Notes: a model not told the origin generated them from the sequence alone. Shown: positions 17,533 to 27,048, numbered from the stretch's first letter. The stretch is 44,516 nt of DNA from Atribacterota bacterium (GCA_028717805.1 JAQUNC010000016.1:1-44516), one strand, 5' to 3'. Translations and numbers: made by a program.

Positions 17533-20322
17533 TTAAAGCTTTTCTGAGATTTTAAAAGTAATAAGATGTAAAAGCAAAGGTAATAAAAGAAGAGTATAGA
17601 CCACACTTATCAGCATAACGCTACCTATTAATCCGGCGAATTCGGAAATCATGTCAATTTCTGAGAGTGTTAGAACAAATGCTCCTGCTGCTACAGATAA
17701 AGAATTAAAGACAACAGCTCTTCCTGTACCAGTTAAAGTGTTTTTCATTGCTTGAGTTGGTTCATTTTTATATTTAGTTAATTCCTGTCTATAGCGGTTA
17801 ATAAAGTGAATGGTGTAATCAATTCCTGCTCCTATCGATATGCTGGCTACCATCATAGTACCAATATTAAGCGAAATTTTCGCTATACCCATTATACCAA
17901 AAGCAGTTAAAACGGTACAGGCAATAGGAATCATAGCCATTAACCCTATTAATAAGGAACTGAATTGCAATACTAATAAAATGAAAACTATTACAAACGC
18001 AATTACCATACTTTTTATCTGTCCTTGAAAAACACTATAATTCACTTCATTAATAATAACTGGAATGCCAGTTAATCGATAGGCAAAATGAATATCTCCC
18101 TGTTCATCAGGCAGATAGGCATATTCATCAGTAAGATACCATAAATACTCAGAACTCTTCTGTTCTAATTGATTCTTCAGAATATGTTCAATCTGTGTTC
18201 TGGCATATCTAATTTTTTCCCGTTCCCCAACAATCGTTAAAGAACTATCAAGGATTTCTTTTAAATACTGAGCATCATCCAAGTAAAGGTCTAATTCTTG
18301 CGCAAAGTAATCTATAAATTGGTTATCCCGAGAATGGCTTTCAAGGTACTTTAAGAGAGTAGGCTGCATTTCACTGGTTGATATACCTAGATCTTCCAGT
18401 TCAAGTATTGATATCTGCAAAATTTTTGCTATAAATTCATTTGTGGGATAATAAAAGTTTTCTATGGGCATTTTGGCAATTTGAATTAATTCTTCGTATA
18501 ACTCTCGCTTTATATCTTCATTAATTTCCATACCATTGGCTTGCCAGGAAGAAATGATATCTTGAACAATATAGGGTAAGTATTGTTCCTGCTCCTGTGC
18601 CGATAATGAAGATACATCTACTTTCCTAACTCTATCGGGAATATTCTGGATAAATTTTTCTATTTCCTGAATAGCACTATCTACTGCCAAGGAAGTCATT
18701 TCTCGGGCGCGAATCTGTATTATAGTAGACCTGTTTTCATCAGCCAGCATAGAGTTTATATACTCATTATCACCGGTAAAAAACCATAGATTATCGATTT
18801 TGTCGGAATTAGCTGGAATAATTTTTTTATTTTCCATAGCATTATTGAGCTGAGCTAAAAAAGTAGTAATAGAAGAAGGTTGGGACAGAGAGGAAAGTTG
18901 ACTGGCATAATTTTGGATTTTATCCATACTTCTTAGAACATAGGGATGTTTAACATTATCTGATGTTAGATAAATATAGAGAAAGTCAACTCCACCAAAT
19001 TTTTCCTTGAAATAGTTCATAGACTTGGTGATGGGATTGTTAACTCCCAATCTGCTTTCAATAGACGAATCTGGTTTTACCTGCAAGATAAAAAAGCTCG
19101 AGATAACAATGGTAATAATAATAATTCCTAAAATTAAGCTTTTCTTATGGAAAATTGATTGAGCAATAATTTTCAGTATTTTGGTTACCAGATCATTAGC
19201 TTGATAAGAGAAATTTTGGGGAACTTTCTTAGGTATGAAAATGCTAAAAATTGCTCCTAATAAAAATATTGTTAGGAGGAAAGCTGCAAAAATGCCAATA
19301 GTAGCAAAGATACCAAATTCAGTCATAGGTCTTATAACCACAGTAGTTAATGAAGCAAAACCAGCAATAGTAGTAAGGGCACTCATTAGAATGGGAGTAA
19401 AAACCGAAACGATAGTTTTTCTAATTGCTTCCTGAGGGGTAAAAAGCTGTCTTTCTTCGTAATAGCGACTGATAAAATGAATGCCATATGCTGTCACCAG
19501 GGCAATCATCAAAACTGGAATGGCCGAAATCACAATAGTAACAGCTTTACCTGATGAGGCAACCGAACTTAAAAGCCAGAAAGAGGTAAGTAGGGCTATA
19601 GAAATTGGTAAGAAAGTTCCTTGTATGCTCCTAAAACAGTAAAAAAGAAGAGCCAATACCACTATAGTGGCAGTGAAGGCTAAAGACATATTGTCAAGAG
19701 CCATTTCGGTGATTTGTACTTCCATAATTGGTAGTCCAAAAAATTCTATATGTTCTATGTTGCCTTTATACTTATTTATAATGCCTTCCAGGTCTTTCCT
19801 TAAAAGAGATCCATCGATATTGCCTTGGGATTCTATCATGAGTAAAGCAACTTTACCATCGTTGGAGAGATAAGTTCCCTTTAACATATCATCTTCCAGG
19901 GCAGTTTTTTTCAGCTCTTGTACTTCTTTTTCGGTTTCAGGGAAAACTTCCACAAAATCTCTCACTTCGATGCCATAATCTGAAGCAATGATGTTAGGCA
20001 TATTTAAAAAAGAATTAACAGATAGGATATAGTCAGAATTTTCTAATTGATCGGATATTAATTTAAAGTTCTGTAGGTTTTCTAAGGTGAATAATTCCTG
20101 ATATTCCAGAGAGACTAAAGTAATGTTTTCATCAAATTTACCAAACTTATCGGAAATTTCTTGATAAAAAAGTATTTCTGGATCGTTTTCTGCAAGGTAT
20201 TTAGTGATATCGTCTTCTACTTTTAGTTTTTGAATTTGGGTTATACCAAAGAGCGTTACAAGTGCTACAAATATTATAATTATTATAGCGTGCTTGCTAA
20301 TAAACTGTGCTAATTTGTTCAT
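17533..20322 (-). CDS. RND-superfamily (MMPL/HpnN-type) exporter
   Basis: 929 residues in two matching halves. Each has one N-terminal membrane helix, a large periplasmic domain and a cluster of about five helices. LVTAYGIHFISRYYEERQ in the first half corresponds to SIGAGIDYTIHFINRYRQEL in the second, the MMPL-type helix-4 region. Such proteins move lipids, hopanoids or siderophores using the proton gradient. No membrane-fusion protein is encoded nearby; instead a LolA-like carrier and a barrel protein follow, which favours a lipid or lipoprotein cargo. It lies 120 bases after tetR. Confidence 0.9.
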   Translation of the reverse strand: MNKLAQFISKHAIIIIIFVALVTLFGITQIQKLKVEDDITKYLAENDPEILFYQEISDKFGKFDENITLVSLEYQELFTLENLQNFKLISDQLENSDYILSVNSFLNMPNIIASDYGIEVRDFVEVFPETEKEVQELKKTALEDDMLKGTYLSNDGKVALLMIESQGNIDGSLLRKDLEGIINKYKGNIEHIEFFGLPIMEVQITEMALDNMSLAFTATIVVLALLFYCFRSIQGTFLPISIALLTSFWLLSSVASSGKAVTIVISAIPVLMIALVTAYGIHFISRYYEERQLFTPQEAIRKTIVSVFTPILMSALTTIAGFASLTTVVIRPMTEFGIFATIGIFAAFLLTIFLLGAIFSIFIPKKVPQNFSYQANDLVTKILKIIAQSIFHKKSLILGIIIITIVISSFFILQVKPDSSIESRLGVNNPITKSMNYFKEKFGGVDFLYIYLTSDNVKHPYVLRSMDKIQNYASQLSSLSQPSSITTFLAQLNNAMENKKIIPANSDKIDNLWFFTGDNEYINSMLADENRSTIIQIRAREMTSLAVDSAIQEIEKFIQNIPDRVRKVDVSSLSAQEQEQYLPYIVQDIISSWQANGMEINEDIKRELYEELIQIAKMPIENFYYPTNEFIAKILQISILELEDLGISTSEMQPTLLKYLESHSRDNQFIDYFAQELDLYLDDAQYLKEILDSSLTIVGEREKIRYARTQIEHILKNQLEQKSSEYLWYLTDEYAYLPDEQGDIHFAYRLTGIPVIINEVNYSVFQGQIKSMVIAFVIVFILLVLQFSSLLIGLMAMIPIACTVLTAFGIMGIAKISLNIGTMMVASISIGAGIDYTIHFINRYRQELTKYKNEPTQAMKNTLTGTGRAVVFNSLSVAAGAFVLTLSEIDMISEFAGLIGSVMLISVVYTLLLLPLLLHLITFKISEKL

Positions 20323-20442
20323 ATGTCCTGAATCTCCTATGATTTTTTCTCGGAAATATTTTTAAACTTTATTAACAAACTTTAGTGAAATTATCCTTAA
20401 ATATAGCGTTGCTTAATATTTACTATTATCAGCATATAAAAT

Positions 20443-21087
20443 CTATAAGTCTATTGCATTCCCGGGACTAGAAATACCATGCATAACTATTCTAGCCAGC
20501 ATATCAATAACCTCTTCGGTAGAGTAAGATAGTTGTGATACTACTTCCGGAATAACAACAGATTTAATGGTATTAAGAATCATTAGGACAATAAGATCAA
20601 GATCGATATCCTGACAAACTGTCCCTTCTTTCTTCCCTTCCTGTAACAGCTTTCTTAATTCACTATTAATTAGTTTTTCCTCCAACTGGTTTATTATAAG
20701 CCATGCTCGGGGATTATTTTTTCGAATATCTTCAAAAGCCCATATGTTAAATTGGGAAATCTGAGCCTGCACTAAAGACATAAACTGTTTTAGTACGCCT
20801 ATTCTCCTATTTTTTTTAGTTCTGATAATTTTATTTATCTTATTATGAAAATCCTGGAAAAAGTCATAGATAACTGATTCCAGTAAAAATTGTTTACTAT
20901 TAAAAAATTGATAAAGGGTTTTTTTACTCATATGGAGTTCAGTAGCTAACTCATCCATGGTTGCCTTTGAGTAGCCCTGGGTAAAAAAATATTTCCTGGC
21001 AGTAGTAAGTATTCTTTTTTTTATGGGATTATTCTTTTTTTCTATCATTATTTTTTTTCCGAGACTCCAAACTTTATTTTTAGTCAT
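20443..21087 (-). CDS. TetR-family transcriptional regulator
   Basis: 214 residues. The N-terminal helix-turn-helix reads ILTTARKYFFTQGYSKATMD, then ELATELHMSKKTLYQFFNSK, the standard TetR signature; the C-terminal helical part would bind an unknown ligand. The first ATG is used because GGGAAG precedes it; an internal ATG 13 codons on lacks a ribosome site. It heads the export operon and has an inverted repeat in its promoter, so it likely represses itself and the exporter. Confidence 0.9.
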   Translation of the reverse strand: MTKNKVWSLGKKIMIEKKNNPIKKRILTTARKYFFTQGYSKATMDELATELHMSKKTLYQFFNSKQFLLESVIYDFFQDFHNKINKIIRTKKNRRIGVLKQFMSLVQAQISQFNIWAFEDIRKNNPRAWLIINQLEEKLINSELRKLLQEGKKEGTVCQDIDLDLIVLMILNTIKSVVIPEVVSQLSYSTEEVIDMLARIVMHGISSPGNAIDL

Positions 21088-21312
21088 TGTTATCTTCCCA
21101 CTATTATCATAAAGAAATTAGCCTATGATGAAGTTGACTAAAAACAAGTGGTGTTTAAAATTAATCGTTACTTAATTTTTTGTATAATCTATCTTACCCT
21201 AATTTAGTAGTTATAGTGTTTTATTTAAAAAAGAATATTTATCAATAACAAAAGTTAAAAATTGTGGATACTGTAAAATGAAAAAACTATATTAGTTTTA
21301 ATAGTTTCCTGT

Positions 21313-21344
21313 TACAATATATTACATTGTAGTATATATGTCAA
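21313..21344 (-). promoter_or_regulatory. tetR promoter with inverted-repeat operator candidate
   Basis: Minus strand: TTGACA (21344-21339), 17-base spacer, TATATT (21321-21316). The inverted repeat TACAATN7ATTGTA (21313-21331) overlaps the spacer and the -10, as expected for a TetR-type operator. The 5' leader would be about 220 bases. The rest of the 394-base gap up to 21481 shows only A/T-rich sequence apart from the repeat at 21423. Confidence 0.55.
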
Positions 21345-21422
21345 CACTATTCCCTATATTAGTATTTCTGTGCCTTTTTAAAAATCACTTTAGGAAAATA
21401 TTAACTCTTGATAAAATTATTG

Positions 21423-21440
21423 GAATCAAAATGTTGATTC
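21423..21440. repeat. Palindrome upstream of the Cys-rich small protein
   Basis: GAATCAA-AATG-TTGATTC, perfect 7-base arms, 42 bases before the start at 21482. It is a candidate operator; no regulator can be assigned. Confidence 0.4.
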
Positions 21441-21481
21441 AAACAAGAAAAAATGTAAAATAATATAATAAGGAGATAAAT

Positions 21482-21676
21482 ATGAAATGTAACATGGACC
21501 AGAATAAGAAAAACTGTACCTGTACCTATATATCTTGTTCTCGAAGGGGAAGGTGCTGTGAATGTCTCAACTATCATTGGGAAATGATTGAGTTACCTGG
21601 ATGCCTCTTTCCCCCGGAAATTGAAAAAACTTATGATCGTTCTTTAAAGAAATTTGTTGAAATATATAGGGATTAG
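21482..21676 (+). CDS. Small Cys-rich protein, DUF6485-like
   Basis: 64 residues with eight cysteines: Cys3, then CTCTYISCSRRGRCCECLNY, and later PGCLFP. The spacing and the PGCLFP ending match DUF6485, small proteins common in anaerobes and presumed to bind metal or an Fe-S cluster; function unknown. It has an AAGGAG ribosome site, an upstream palindrome and its own transcription unit. Identification is from memory of the family pattern. Confidence 0.75.
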   Translation: MKCNMDQNKKNCTCTYISCSRRGRCCECLNYHWEMIELPGCLFPPEIEKTYDRSLKKFVEIYRD

Positions 21677-21925
21677 TTAACTGAGATTAGCAATTTATGT
21701 TTAACCATATAAAGCAGTCTTCCTGGAATATGGTGATGATGAAAAGAATTGAATCTGTTTTACTGATTGTTCTAGAACTCACAATATGAGCAGACTATTT
21801 ACTTTTGCAAAACAGGTATTTTTTAAAATAGTTGTTTAATTTTTAATAGATTTAAGTTATAATATAAAATTGTAATAATATATATCAAATATTTTAGCTA
21901 TTTGCGAAATAGAGGAGTAGCTGTT

Positions 21926-22579
21926 ATGAAAAATATTGGTGTTGTCTTATCAGGCTGTGGTGTAGAGGACGGTAGTGAAATTCATGAAGCAACACTAACT
22001 TTATATTTTCTGGATAAGTCTGGTGCTAAAGTGCAATGTTTTGCACCCAGAATAGCACAATGGCATATTATTGATCATTTTACCGGGAAAGTACAGGAAG
22101 AAGAACAACGACAGGTATTGGCAGAATCAGCTCGCATATCTAGAGGAGAAATTAAGGATTTATCACAGGCAGAAATCAACTCACTGGATGGATTAATATT
22201 TCCAGGAGGATTTGGAGCAGCAAAAAATCTATGTGACTATGCTTTGAAAGGCGAAAACTGTCAGGTTAATAAAGAAGTGGAGAAAATTATTCAGGCGATG
22301 CATAAAGAAGGTAAACCACAGGGATTTATTTGTATTGCCCCTGTTTTAGCAGCTAAGATTTTAGGTATGTTTCATCCTCGATTAACTATTGGAGAAGATC
22401 CCTCTACTGCTCGGATTTTAGAGCAGTGGGGAGCAAAGCATGTAATTTCCAGGGTAGATGAAATTGTATATGACCCCCAACAAAAAATTGTATCTACAGC
22501 CGCTTATATGTTAGGCCCAACTATATCTAAGATTGCTGTCGGGATTGAAAAGCTGGTGTTAAAGATTATGGAGGCTTAA
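21926..22579 (+). CDS. elbB: ElbB-type DJ-1/PfpI superfamily protein (glyoxalase-like)
   Basis: 217 residues, the same length as E. coli ElbB. IGVVLSGCGVEDGSEIHEAT, LIFPGGFGAAKNL and the nucleophile-elbow Cys in GFICIAP are all conserved. ElbB has weak glyoxalase activity and has been linked to isoprenoid synthesis in E. coli; its real role is uncertain. The start is the ATG after AGAGGAGTAGCTGTT; an upstream TTG would put this site inside the gene. It stands alone upstream of the coiled-coil/rpoZ pair. Confidence 0.93.
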   Translation: MKNIGVVLSGCGVEDGSEIHEATLTLYFLDKSGAKVQCFAPRIAQWHIIDHFTGKVQEEEQRQVLAESARISRGEIKDLSQAEINSLDGLIFPGGFGAAKNLCDYALKGENCQVNKEVEKIIQAMHKEGKPQGFICIAPVLAAKILGMFHPRLTIGEDPSTARILEQWGAKHVISRVDEIVYDPQQKIVSTAAYMLGPTISKIAVGIEKLVLKIMEA

Positions 22580-22682
22580 TATCTACAGAGCTATTATTTA
22601 TACTATTTTCATTATTAGATGTATTTCTCTTAAAATTGTAATATTATTAAAATTTAAAAGAAAGGTTGTAAGGAGAACTTAA

Positions 22683-22919
22683 GTGATCGTTAAAAAGAAT
22701 GAAAAAAAACGTTATTTTTCTTATGGAGATGATACTCATTCTATAAAAGATTTAATTGAGGAAAAGAGAAAAGAAATAAGAGAAATTGAATCACAAATCA
22801 AAAAATTACCCAAGATTGATACAATGGATAATGAAGGAGAAGAAACAGAAAGAGACAGTTTGAAAAGACAAATTAAACATTTAGAAAAAGAGATTAGGAA
22901 TTTACAACGCAATTTGTAA
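22683..22919 (+). CDS. Small charged coiled-coil protein of unknown function
   Basis: 78 residues, GTG start preceded by AAGGAGAACTTAA. Almost the whole protein from residue 20 on is Glu/Lys-rich with heptad spacing (LIEEKRKEIREIESQIKKL, then LKRQIKHLEKEIRNLQ), so a coiled-coil hairpin is likely. No family recognised. It lies 60 bases upstream of rpoZ, probably in one transcript. Confidence 0.65.
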   Translation: MIVKKNEKKRYFSYGDDTHSIKDLIEEKRKEIREIESQIKKLPKIDTMDNEGEETERDSLKRQIKHLEKEIRNLQRNL

Positions 22920-22979
22920 TTAAAATATTTCGTACTTATTAGTACATTTATAAATTAAATATGGAGTAGGTGTAAAATA

Positions 22980-23159
22980 TTGGGGAAAAATGACAATTTA
23001 GACAATAAATATCTCTTGACTATGATGGTAGCTAAAAGGGCAAAACAACTAAATCAAGGATTTAAAGCGTTGGTGGAAACAAATGAGAAAAACATTCGGC
23101 TGACAGCATTAAAGGAAATAAGAGAAGGAAAGGTATATCAAAGAAGGGAAGAGGAGTAA
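22980..23159 (+). CDS. rpoZ: RNA polymerase omega subunit
   Basis: 59 residues from a TTG start. YLLTMMVAKRAKQLNQG matches the omega core (in E. coli DLVLVAARRARQM) and NIRLTALKEIREGKV matches TVIALREIEEGLI. Omega helps fold the beta' subunit. No in-frame ATG exists upstream; GGAG lies about 14 bases before the TTG. It is followed by a terminator hairpin. The usual neighbour, guanylate kinase, is absent. Confidence 0.9.
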   Translation: MGKNDNLDNKYLLTMMVAKRAKQLNQGFKALVETNEKNIRLTALKEIREGKVYQRREEE

Positions 23160-23224
23160 GGTTTAACAGAATCATTTTATAGTGGATTATTTATATTGAT
23201 AATTAATTAAAAAATATTTAACAG

Positions 23225-23280
23225 ATGCTGAATCTGTTCTATCTATGTATAAGAGAGAATGGATTCAGCATTATTTTTTA
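23225..23280 (+). terminator. Rho-independent terminator after rpoZ
   Basis: ATGCTGAATC (23225-23234) pairs perfectly with GATTCAGCAT (23262-23271), followed by TATTTTTTA. The loop is 27 bases. Confidence 0.75.
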
Positions 23281-23372
23281 ATGATGTAGTCTACTTTAAA
23301 TAATAATAAAAAAGTGTCATAATAAAAACATAGCAAAAAACAGGAAATCATTCTAAAGATAGGGGCAAGATA

Positions 23373-24470
23373 ATGAAGAAAATATATTATTTAATCATAA
23401 TATTAATTTTCTATCTCTTTATCCTCTTTATCTTGAGTTTAGCAGGGGAAGCAAGTGAAATTACAATGGGAGGACAGCTTAACGCCTCACTGACTACTGT
23501 TTATACAGAGCAAACAGGATTTGTCTTAGTACCCCAAGCAAATCTTGATCTGGAATTATTCTTACCCTCTTGGAATAATAATGAAATTAAATGTGCTGGT
23601 TATTTATTTACTGATGCGGTAGAAGGTAGAGTAGATTTTTTTTGGAAAAAACTATACTGGAAACATAGATTTGAAGATTTTCATCTTACAATTGGAAGAC
23701 AGCCTATATCCTGGTCTTTTGGCTCTTTGTTAAATCCAGTAGATTACACTATTGGTGCAGTTGCTTTAGATAGAGAATATAATCCTAAATTTCAAAATGC
23801 TCTGGAAATTTATTATCCTATCAATTGGAATACCAGTTTATCGCTGGTTGCCTCCCTTCCGGGACAAGATATAACCTGGAAAGCAGGTTTAAGAGGAAGA
23901 ACATTAATTAAAGATTTTGATGTAACCATCAATTATCTCCAGGAGCAGATAAAGGAAGGGGAAATCGGTGAATATCGTTTTGGTATTACTGCCAAAGGAG
24001 ATTTAGGCTCTTGTGGAGTATACAGTGCCTTTGGATATTACTCAGAAGAAAAAACCTGTTCCCTTTTAGTTGGAGTAGATAATAGTTATTTCTTTCCGGC
24101 TGGTAATCAACTATATATACAGGCTGAATATTTAAATATACCACCAGAAATATTATCAAAAATTACAGGTTTCATGATGTCTCTTTCTGAAGAAGAGGAA
24201 GAAAAAAATATACATCTTTTAGCCAGTAATATTTCCTACAAAATTGATGAATTATCAAGCATAGGCGTAACCGCTCTATACAACCACAATAGTGGTTCAG
24301 CAATCTTAATGCCTGTCTATAGTAATCAGCTGAGTACTAACAGCACTATCAAAGTTCAAGGAGGTGTGATGACCAAATCCATGACGAAAGCTGAAGGATC
24401 TCCTTTAGAGGTGTTTTTTGGCAAACCAACACAAATCTTTTTAGAAATTAGCCTTAACCATTCTTTCTAA
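23373..24470 (+). CDS. Outer-membrane beta-barrel protein (DUF1302-like)
   Basis: 365 residues: signal peptide (hydrophobic 4-24, then GEASEI), then repeated amphipathic strands and a terminal Phe (LNHSF) typical of barrel proteins. LTIGRQPISWSFGSLLNPVD is the family's GRQ.I.W motif, related to the motif in the export-operon protein at 15357. Cargo and role are unknown. It is followed after 94 bases by the SagB-type gene, with no terminator seen between. Confidence 0.75.
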   Translation: MKKIYYLIIILIFYLFILFILSLAGEASEITMGGQLNASLTTVYTEQTGFVLVPQANLDLELFLPSWNNNEIKCAGYLFTDAVEGRVDFFWKKLYWKHRFEDFHLTIGRQPISWSFGSLLNPVDYTIGAVALDREYNPKFQNALEIYYPINWNTSLSLVASLPGQDITWKAGLRGRTLIKDFDVTINYLQEQIKEGEIGEYRFGITAKGDLGSCGVYSAFGYYSEEKTCSLLVGVDNSYFFPAGNQLYIQAEYLNIPPEILSKITGFMMSLSEEEEEKNIHLLASNISYKIDELSSIGVTALYNHNSGSAILMPVYSNQLSTNSTIKVQGGVMTKSMTKAEGSPLEVFFGKPTQIFLEISLNHSF

Positions 24471-24564
24471 AAGAAGAAGCCTTTTATTAATTGTACCTCC
24501 AGTTAGAACATATTTTTACAGCAAGACAAATCAAAATCCATTTTTTCAAGGAGGATATATTTAT

Positions 24565-25302
24565 ATGAATTTAACCGGAGAAGAATTTATTAATAAGACA
24601 AAATATCAAAATATGAGCTTATCTGATCAGATGAAAGGGATTCCTCCACCTGACCTGCAATTGCCATATCCTGATACTGGAGAAGTTATCTCTTTACCAG
24701 AATGGGATAAGATAACTATTTCTGAGGAAAACATCGCTTCTATAATTAATCTAAGGCAGAGTATACGCAATTATGGTGAAGAAAATATTAACCTACCTGA
24801 ATTGTCTTATTTACTCTGGTGTACCCAGGGAGTAAAAGAGGTTATCTCTAATATTGCAACCCTGAGAACTGTACCATCTGCTGGAGCTCGCCATGCCTTA
24901 GAAACTATTCTTTTAGTGAATAGAGTGCAGGGATTGGACTCCGGCCTTTATCGCTATTTAAGTCTGGAACATCAATTGGGAATTTTAAAAAGAGATAGTA
25001 CCATAGCTGATGAAATTGTAAAAGCCAGTTTTGGTCAGGATTTTATTAAACACTCAGCTGTCACTTTTATCTGGATTGCAGTGATTTACAGGATGAAGTG
25101 GAGATATGGGGAGCGTGCCTATCGGTATATTTTTTTAGATGCCGGTCATGTTGCTCAGAATCTCTATCTCTCAGCTAAAGCAATTAATTGTGGGGTTTGT
25201 GCCATAGCTGCTTTTTCAGATGATGAATTGAACCATATTTTAAATCTGGATGGCAAGGAGCAGTTTGTGATATATATGGCAACAGTAGGGAAAAAGATAT
25301 AA
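24565..25302 (+). CDS. SagB/ThcOx-type nitroreductase-family protein
   Basis: 245 residues. IINLRQSIRNYGEENINLPE, LSYLLWCTQGV and TVPSAGARHALETILLV match SagB-type FMN oxidoreductases; DAGHVAQNLYLSAKAINCG is the second conserved segment. Some members oxidise azolines in peptide natural products, but no cyclodehydratase or precursor gene is seen here, so this is more likely a general FMN reductase. AAGGAGG precedes the ATG. The FMN-binding gene starts 23 bases later, suggesting one transcript. Confidence 0.88.
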   Translation: MNLTGEEFINKTKYQNMSLSDQMKGIPPPDLQLPYPDTGEVISLPEWDKITISEENIASIINLRQSIRNYGEENINLPELSYLLWCTQGVKEVISNIATLRTVPSAGARHALETILLVNRVQGLDSGLYRYLSLEHQLGILKRDSTIADEIVKASFGQDFIKHSAVTFIWIAVIYRMKWRYGERAYRYIFLDAGHVAQNLYLSAKAINCGVCAIAAFSDDELNHILNLDGKEQFVIYMATVGKKI

Positions 25303-25325
25303 TAAATGGAAAGGATATAAAGCAG

Positions 25326-25793
25326 ATGAGAAGAAGAGATAGAGAAATAACTGATATAGAAGAAATAAAACAAATTATTAAGCAAGCTCTTTTTTGCCAT
25401 GTAGCTATGTGTAGGGGTAATAATCCTTATCTGGTAGCAATGAATTTTGGATTTGATGGGCAATATATCTACCTTCATTCTGCTCCTGAAGGAATGAAGA
25501 TTGACATTTTGAAAGAAAATCCCGCAGTATGTATTGAAATTGTTCAAAGCATACAATTTGTCCACTCATTGAATGTATGCCAGAGTAGTATGAGATATAA
25601 CAGTGCCCTTATTTTTGGAAAAGTTGAATTTATTAAGGAAGAGAAGGAAAAGAAAAAAGCACTCACCTTTATTATAAGACAATATAACCAGAATATTGAT
25701 GAGGAACGATTAAAATTTTCTGCATATGTTTTAGATAAATTAACTGTTTTAAAGGTAAAAATTGAGAAGATAAGTGGAAAACGTTCAGCTTAA
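25326..25793 (+). CDS. Pyridoxamine 5'-phosphate oxidase-like (NimA-type) FMN-binding protein
   Basis: 155 residues starting MRRRDREI, the usual opening of NimA/PNPOx-like proteins. CHVAMCRGNNPYLVAMNFGF forms the flavin-binding split barrel and IYLHSAPEGMKIDIL the following strand and helix. Members reduce nitroimidazoles or act as general flavoproteins. It is paired with the SagB-type gene. Enzymatic substrate unknown. Confidence 0.88.
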   Translation: MRRRDREITDIEEIKQIIKQALFCHVAMCRGNNPYLVAMNFGFDGQYIYLHSAPEGMKIDILKENPAVCIEIVQSIQFVHSLNVCQSSMRYNSALIFGKVEFIKEEKEKKKALTFIIRQYNQNIDEERLKFSAYVLDKLTVLKVKIEKISGKRSA

Positions 25794-25909
25794 ATAGTAA
25801 ACGTTTATGATTTAGATATAACAATATTAATATGATGAAGCCAAAATCTATTGATAGGAACTAATATTACATTTTCATTAACAATCAAGAGCAGGCAATA
25901 CTGGAGGTA

Positions 25910-27001
25910 TTATAAAAGTTGAAAAGGTGAGTTCATTTTTTTACTAGCAAACAACAAATCTTCAGGAATCTGTGCCCGAATTAGTTGTTCTTTAATTGCA
26001 GGAACAAAATATTTTTCAGTATAAAAATGTTCAATATCAATAATATTCAGTCCCATCTCTTTAGCGTTTAGTGCTTCATGATGCTTGATATCCCCGGTGA
26101 TTAAGAGGTCTACTTTCTTCTGAATTGCCTTATTTATTAAAGATCCGCCATTTCCGGTGCATAGAGTAATAGTCTTAATTTTTCGTTTTTCTGTTTTGAC
26201 CATTCTTAGATAGGGAATCTTTAATATGTTTTTAATTTTTTTACAGATTTTTTCCAAGCTTTGTTCCGAAGGCAATTTTGCAATTAAACCAATCCCAGTC
26301 TTTAAATTAGTTTTTAATTGATAAATATCATAAGCCGGTTCTTCATAAGGGTGATTTTTATAGATAGCTTCAATTACTTTATGCAAATCTCTTTCCATAA
26401 AAACTGTTTCAATCTTTATTTCAGTAACCGTTTTTCGTTTTCCAATTTTACCAATAAAAGGTTTTGCATCTTCCAGCGGCTTAAAGGAACCTTTGCCCGG
26501 AAAGCTAAAAGCTGTTTCGGAATAATTGCCAATATTCCCAGCGCCAGCCTGGAAAAGTGCGTTTAGAAGTTTTTCATGATACTTATCGGGAACATATACA
26601 GCTAACTTTAGTGTTTTTTCCTCAGATTCTTCCAGGCAACCAATTTTATTTAAATTAAGCAGATTACCAACATAATCATTCAAACCATTTTCTGCCAGAT
26701 CGTAATTGGTATGAGCCGCAATTAGATTAAGACGGTGGTGCATTAATTGAAAAATTACTGGATTATCCTGTTTGGTAATTTTACTGAAAGGTTTAAAGAA
26801 TAAAGGGTGATGAGATAGAATAGTATTACAATTTTTCTTTAATGCTTCTTCTATAGTTTCTGTTGTGATATCCAGACAAATTAACATTCTATTTATATTT
26901 TCATCAAGATCAGCATATTGTACTCCGCTATTATCAAAATCCTGCTGGAGAAAAAACGGAGCAATCTGATCAATAATATTTATCAGATCTTTAATTTTCA
27001 T
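25910..27001 (-). CDS. Nif3-like dinuclear metal-centre protein
   Basis: 363 residues. Metal ligands are visible in ILSHHPLFFKP, AAHTNYDLA, GDIKHHEAL and DIEHFYTEK. Between the two halves lies an insert (about 130-230) with the CutA-like pattern YPHEEP-type KNHPYEEPAYD. This long form is common in Gram-positive and related bacteria. The protein has been called GTP cyclohydrolase I type 2 but the in vivo role is unsettled. It lies downstream of the uracil-DNA glycosylase gene on the same strand with a 47-base gap. Confidence 0.92.
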   Translation of the reverse strand: MKIKDLINIIDQIAPFFLQQDFDNSGVQYADLDENINRMLICLDITTETIEEALKKNCNTILSHHPLFFKPFSKITKQDNPVIFQLMHHRLNLIAAHTNYDLAENGLNDYVGNLLNLNKIGCLEESEEKTLKLAVYVPDKYHEKLLNALFQAGAGNIGNYSETAFSFPGKGSFKPLEDAKPFIGKIGKRKTVTEIKIETVFMERDLHKVIEAIYKNHPYEEPAYDIYQLKTNLKTGIGLIAKLPSEQSLEKICKKIKNILKIPYLRMVKTEKRKIKTITLCTGNGGSLINKAIQKKVDLLITGDIKHHEALNAKEMGLNIIDIEHFYTEKYFVPAIKEQLIRAQIPEDLLFASKKMNSPFQLL

Positions 27002-27048
27002 AAATAAGGTTTTTCAATTCCTTTCTGAAAGATGGTATAAAATAAAAA

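Noticed and set aside
25164-25565. 133-codon minus-strand frame across sagB-like and PNPOx-like genes
   Set aside because: Overlaps two well-supported flavoprotein genes and shows no recognisable domain.
24565-25793. SagB-type gene as sign of an azole peptide natural-product cluster
   Set aside because: No cyclodehydratase, precursor peptide or exporter in the vicinity.
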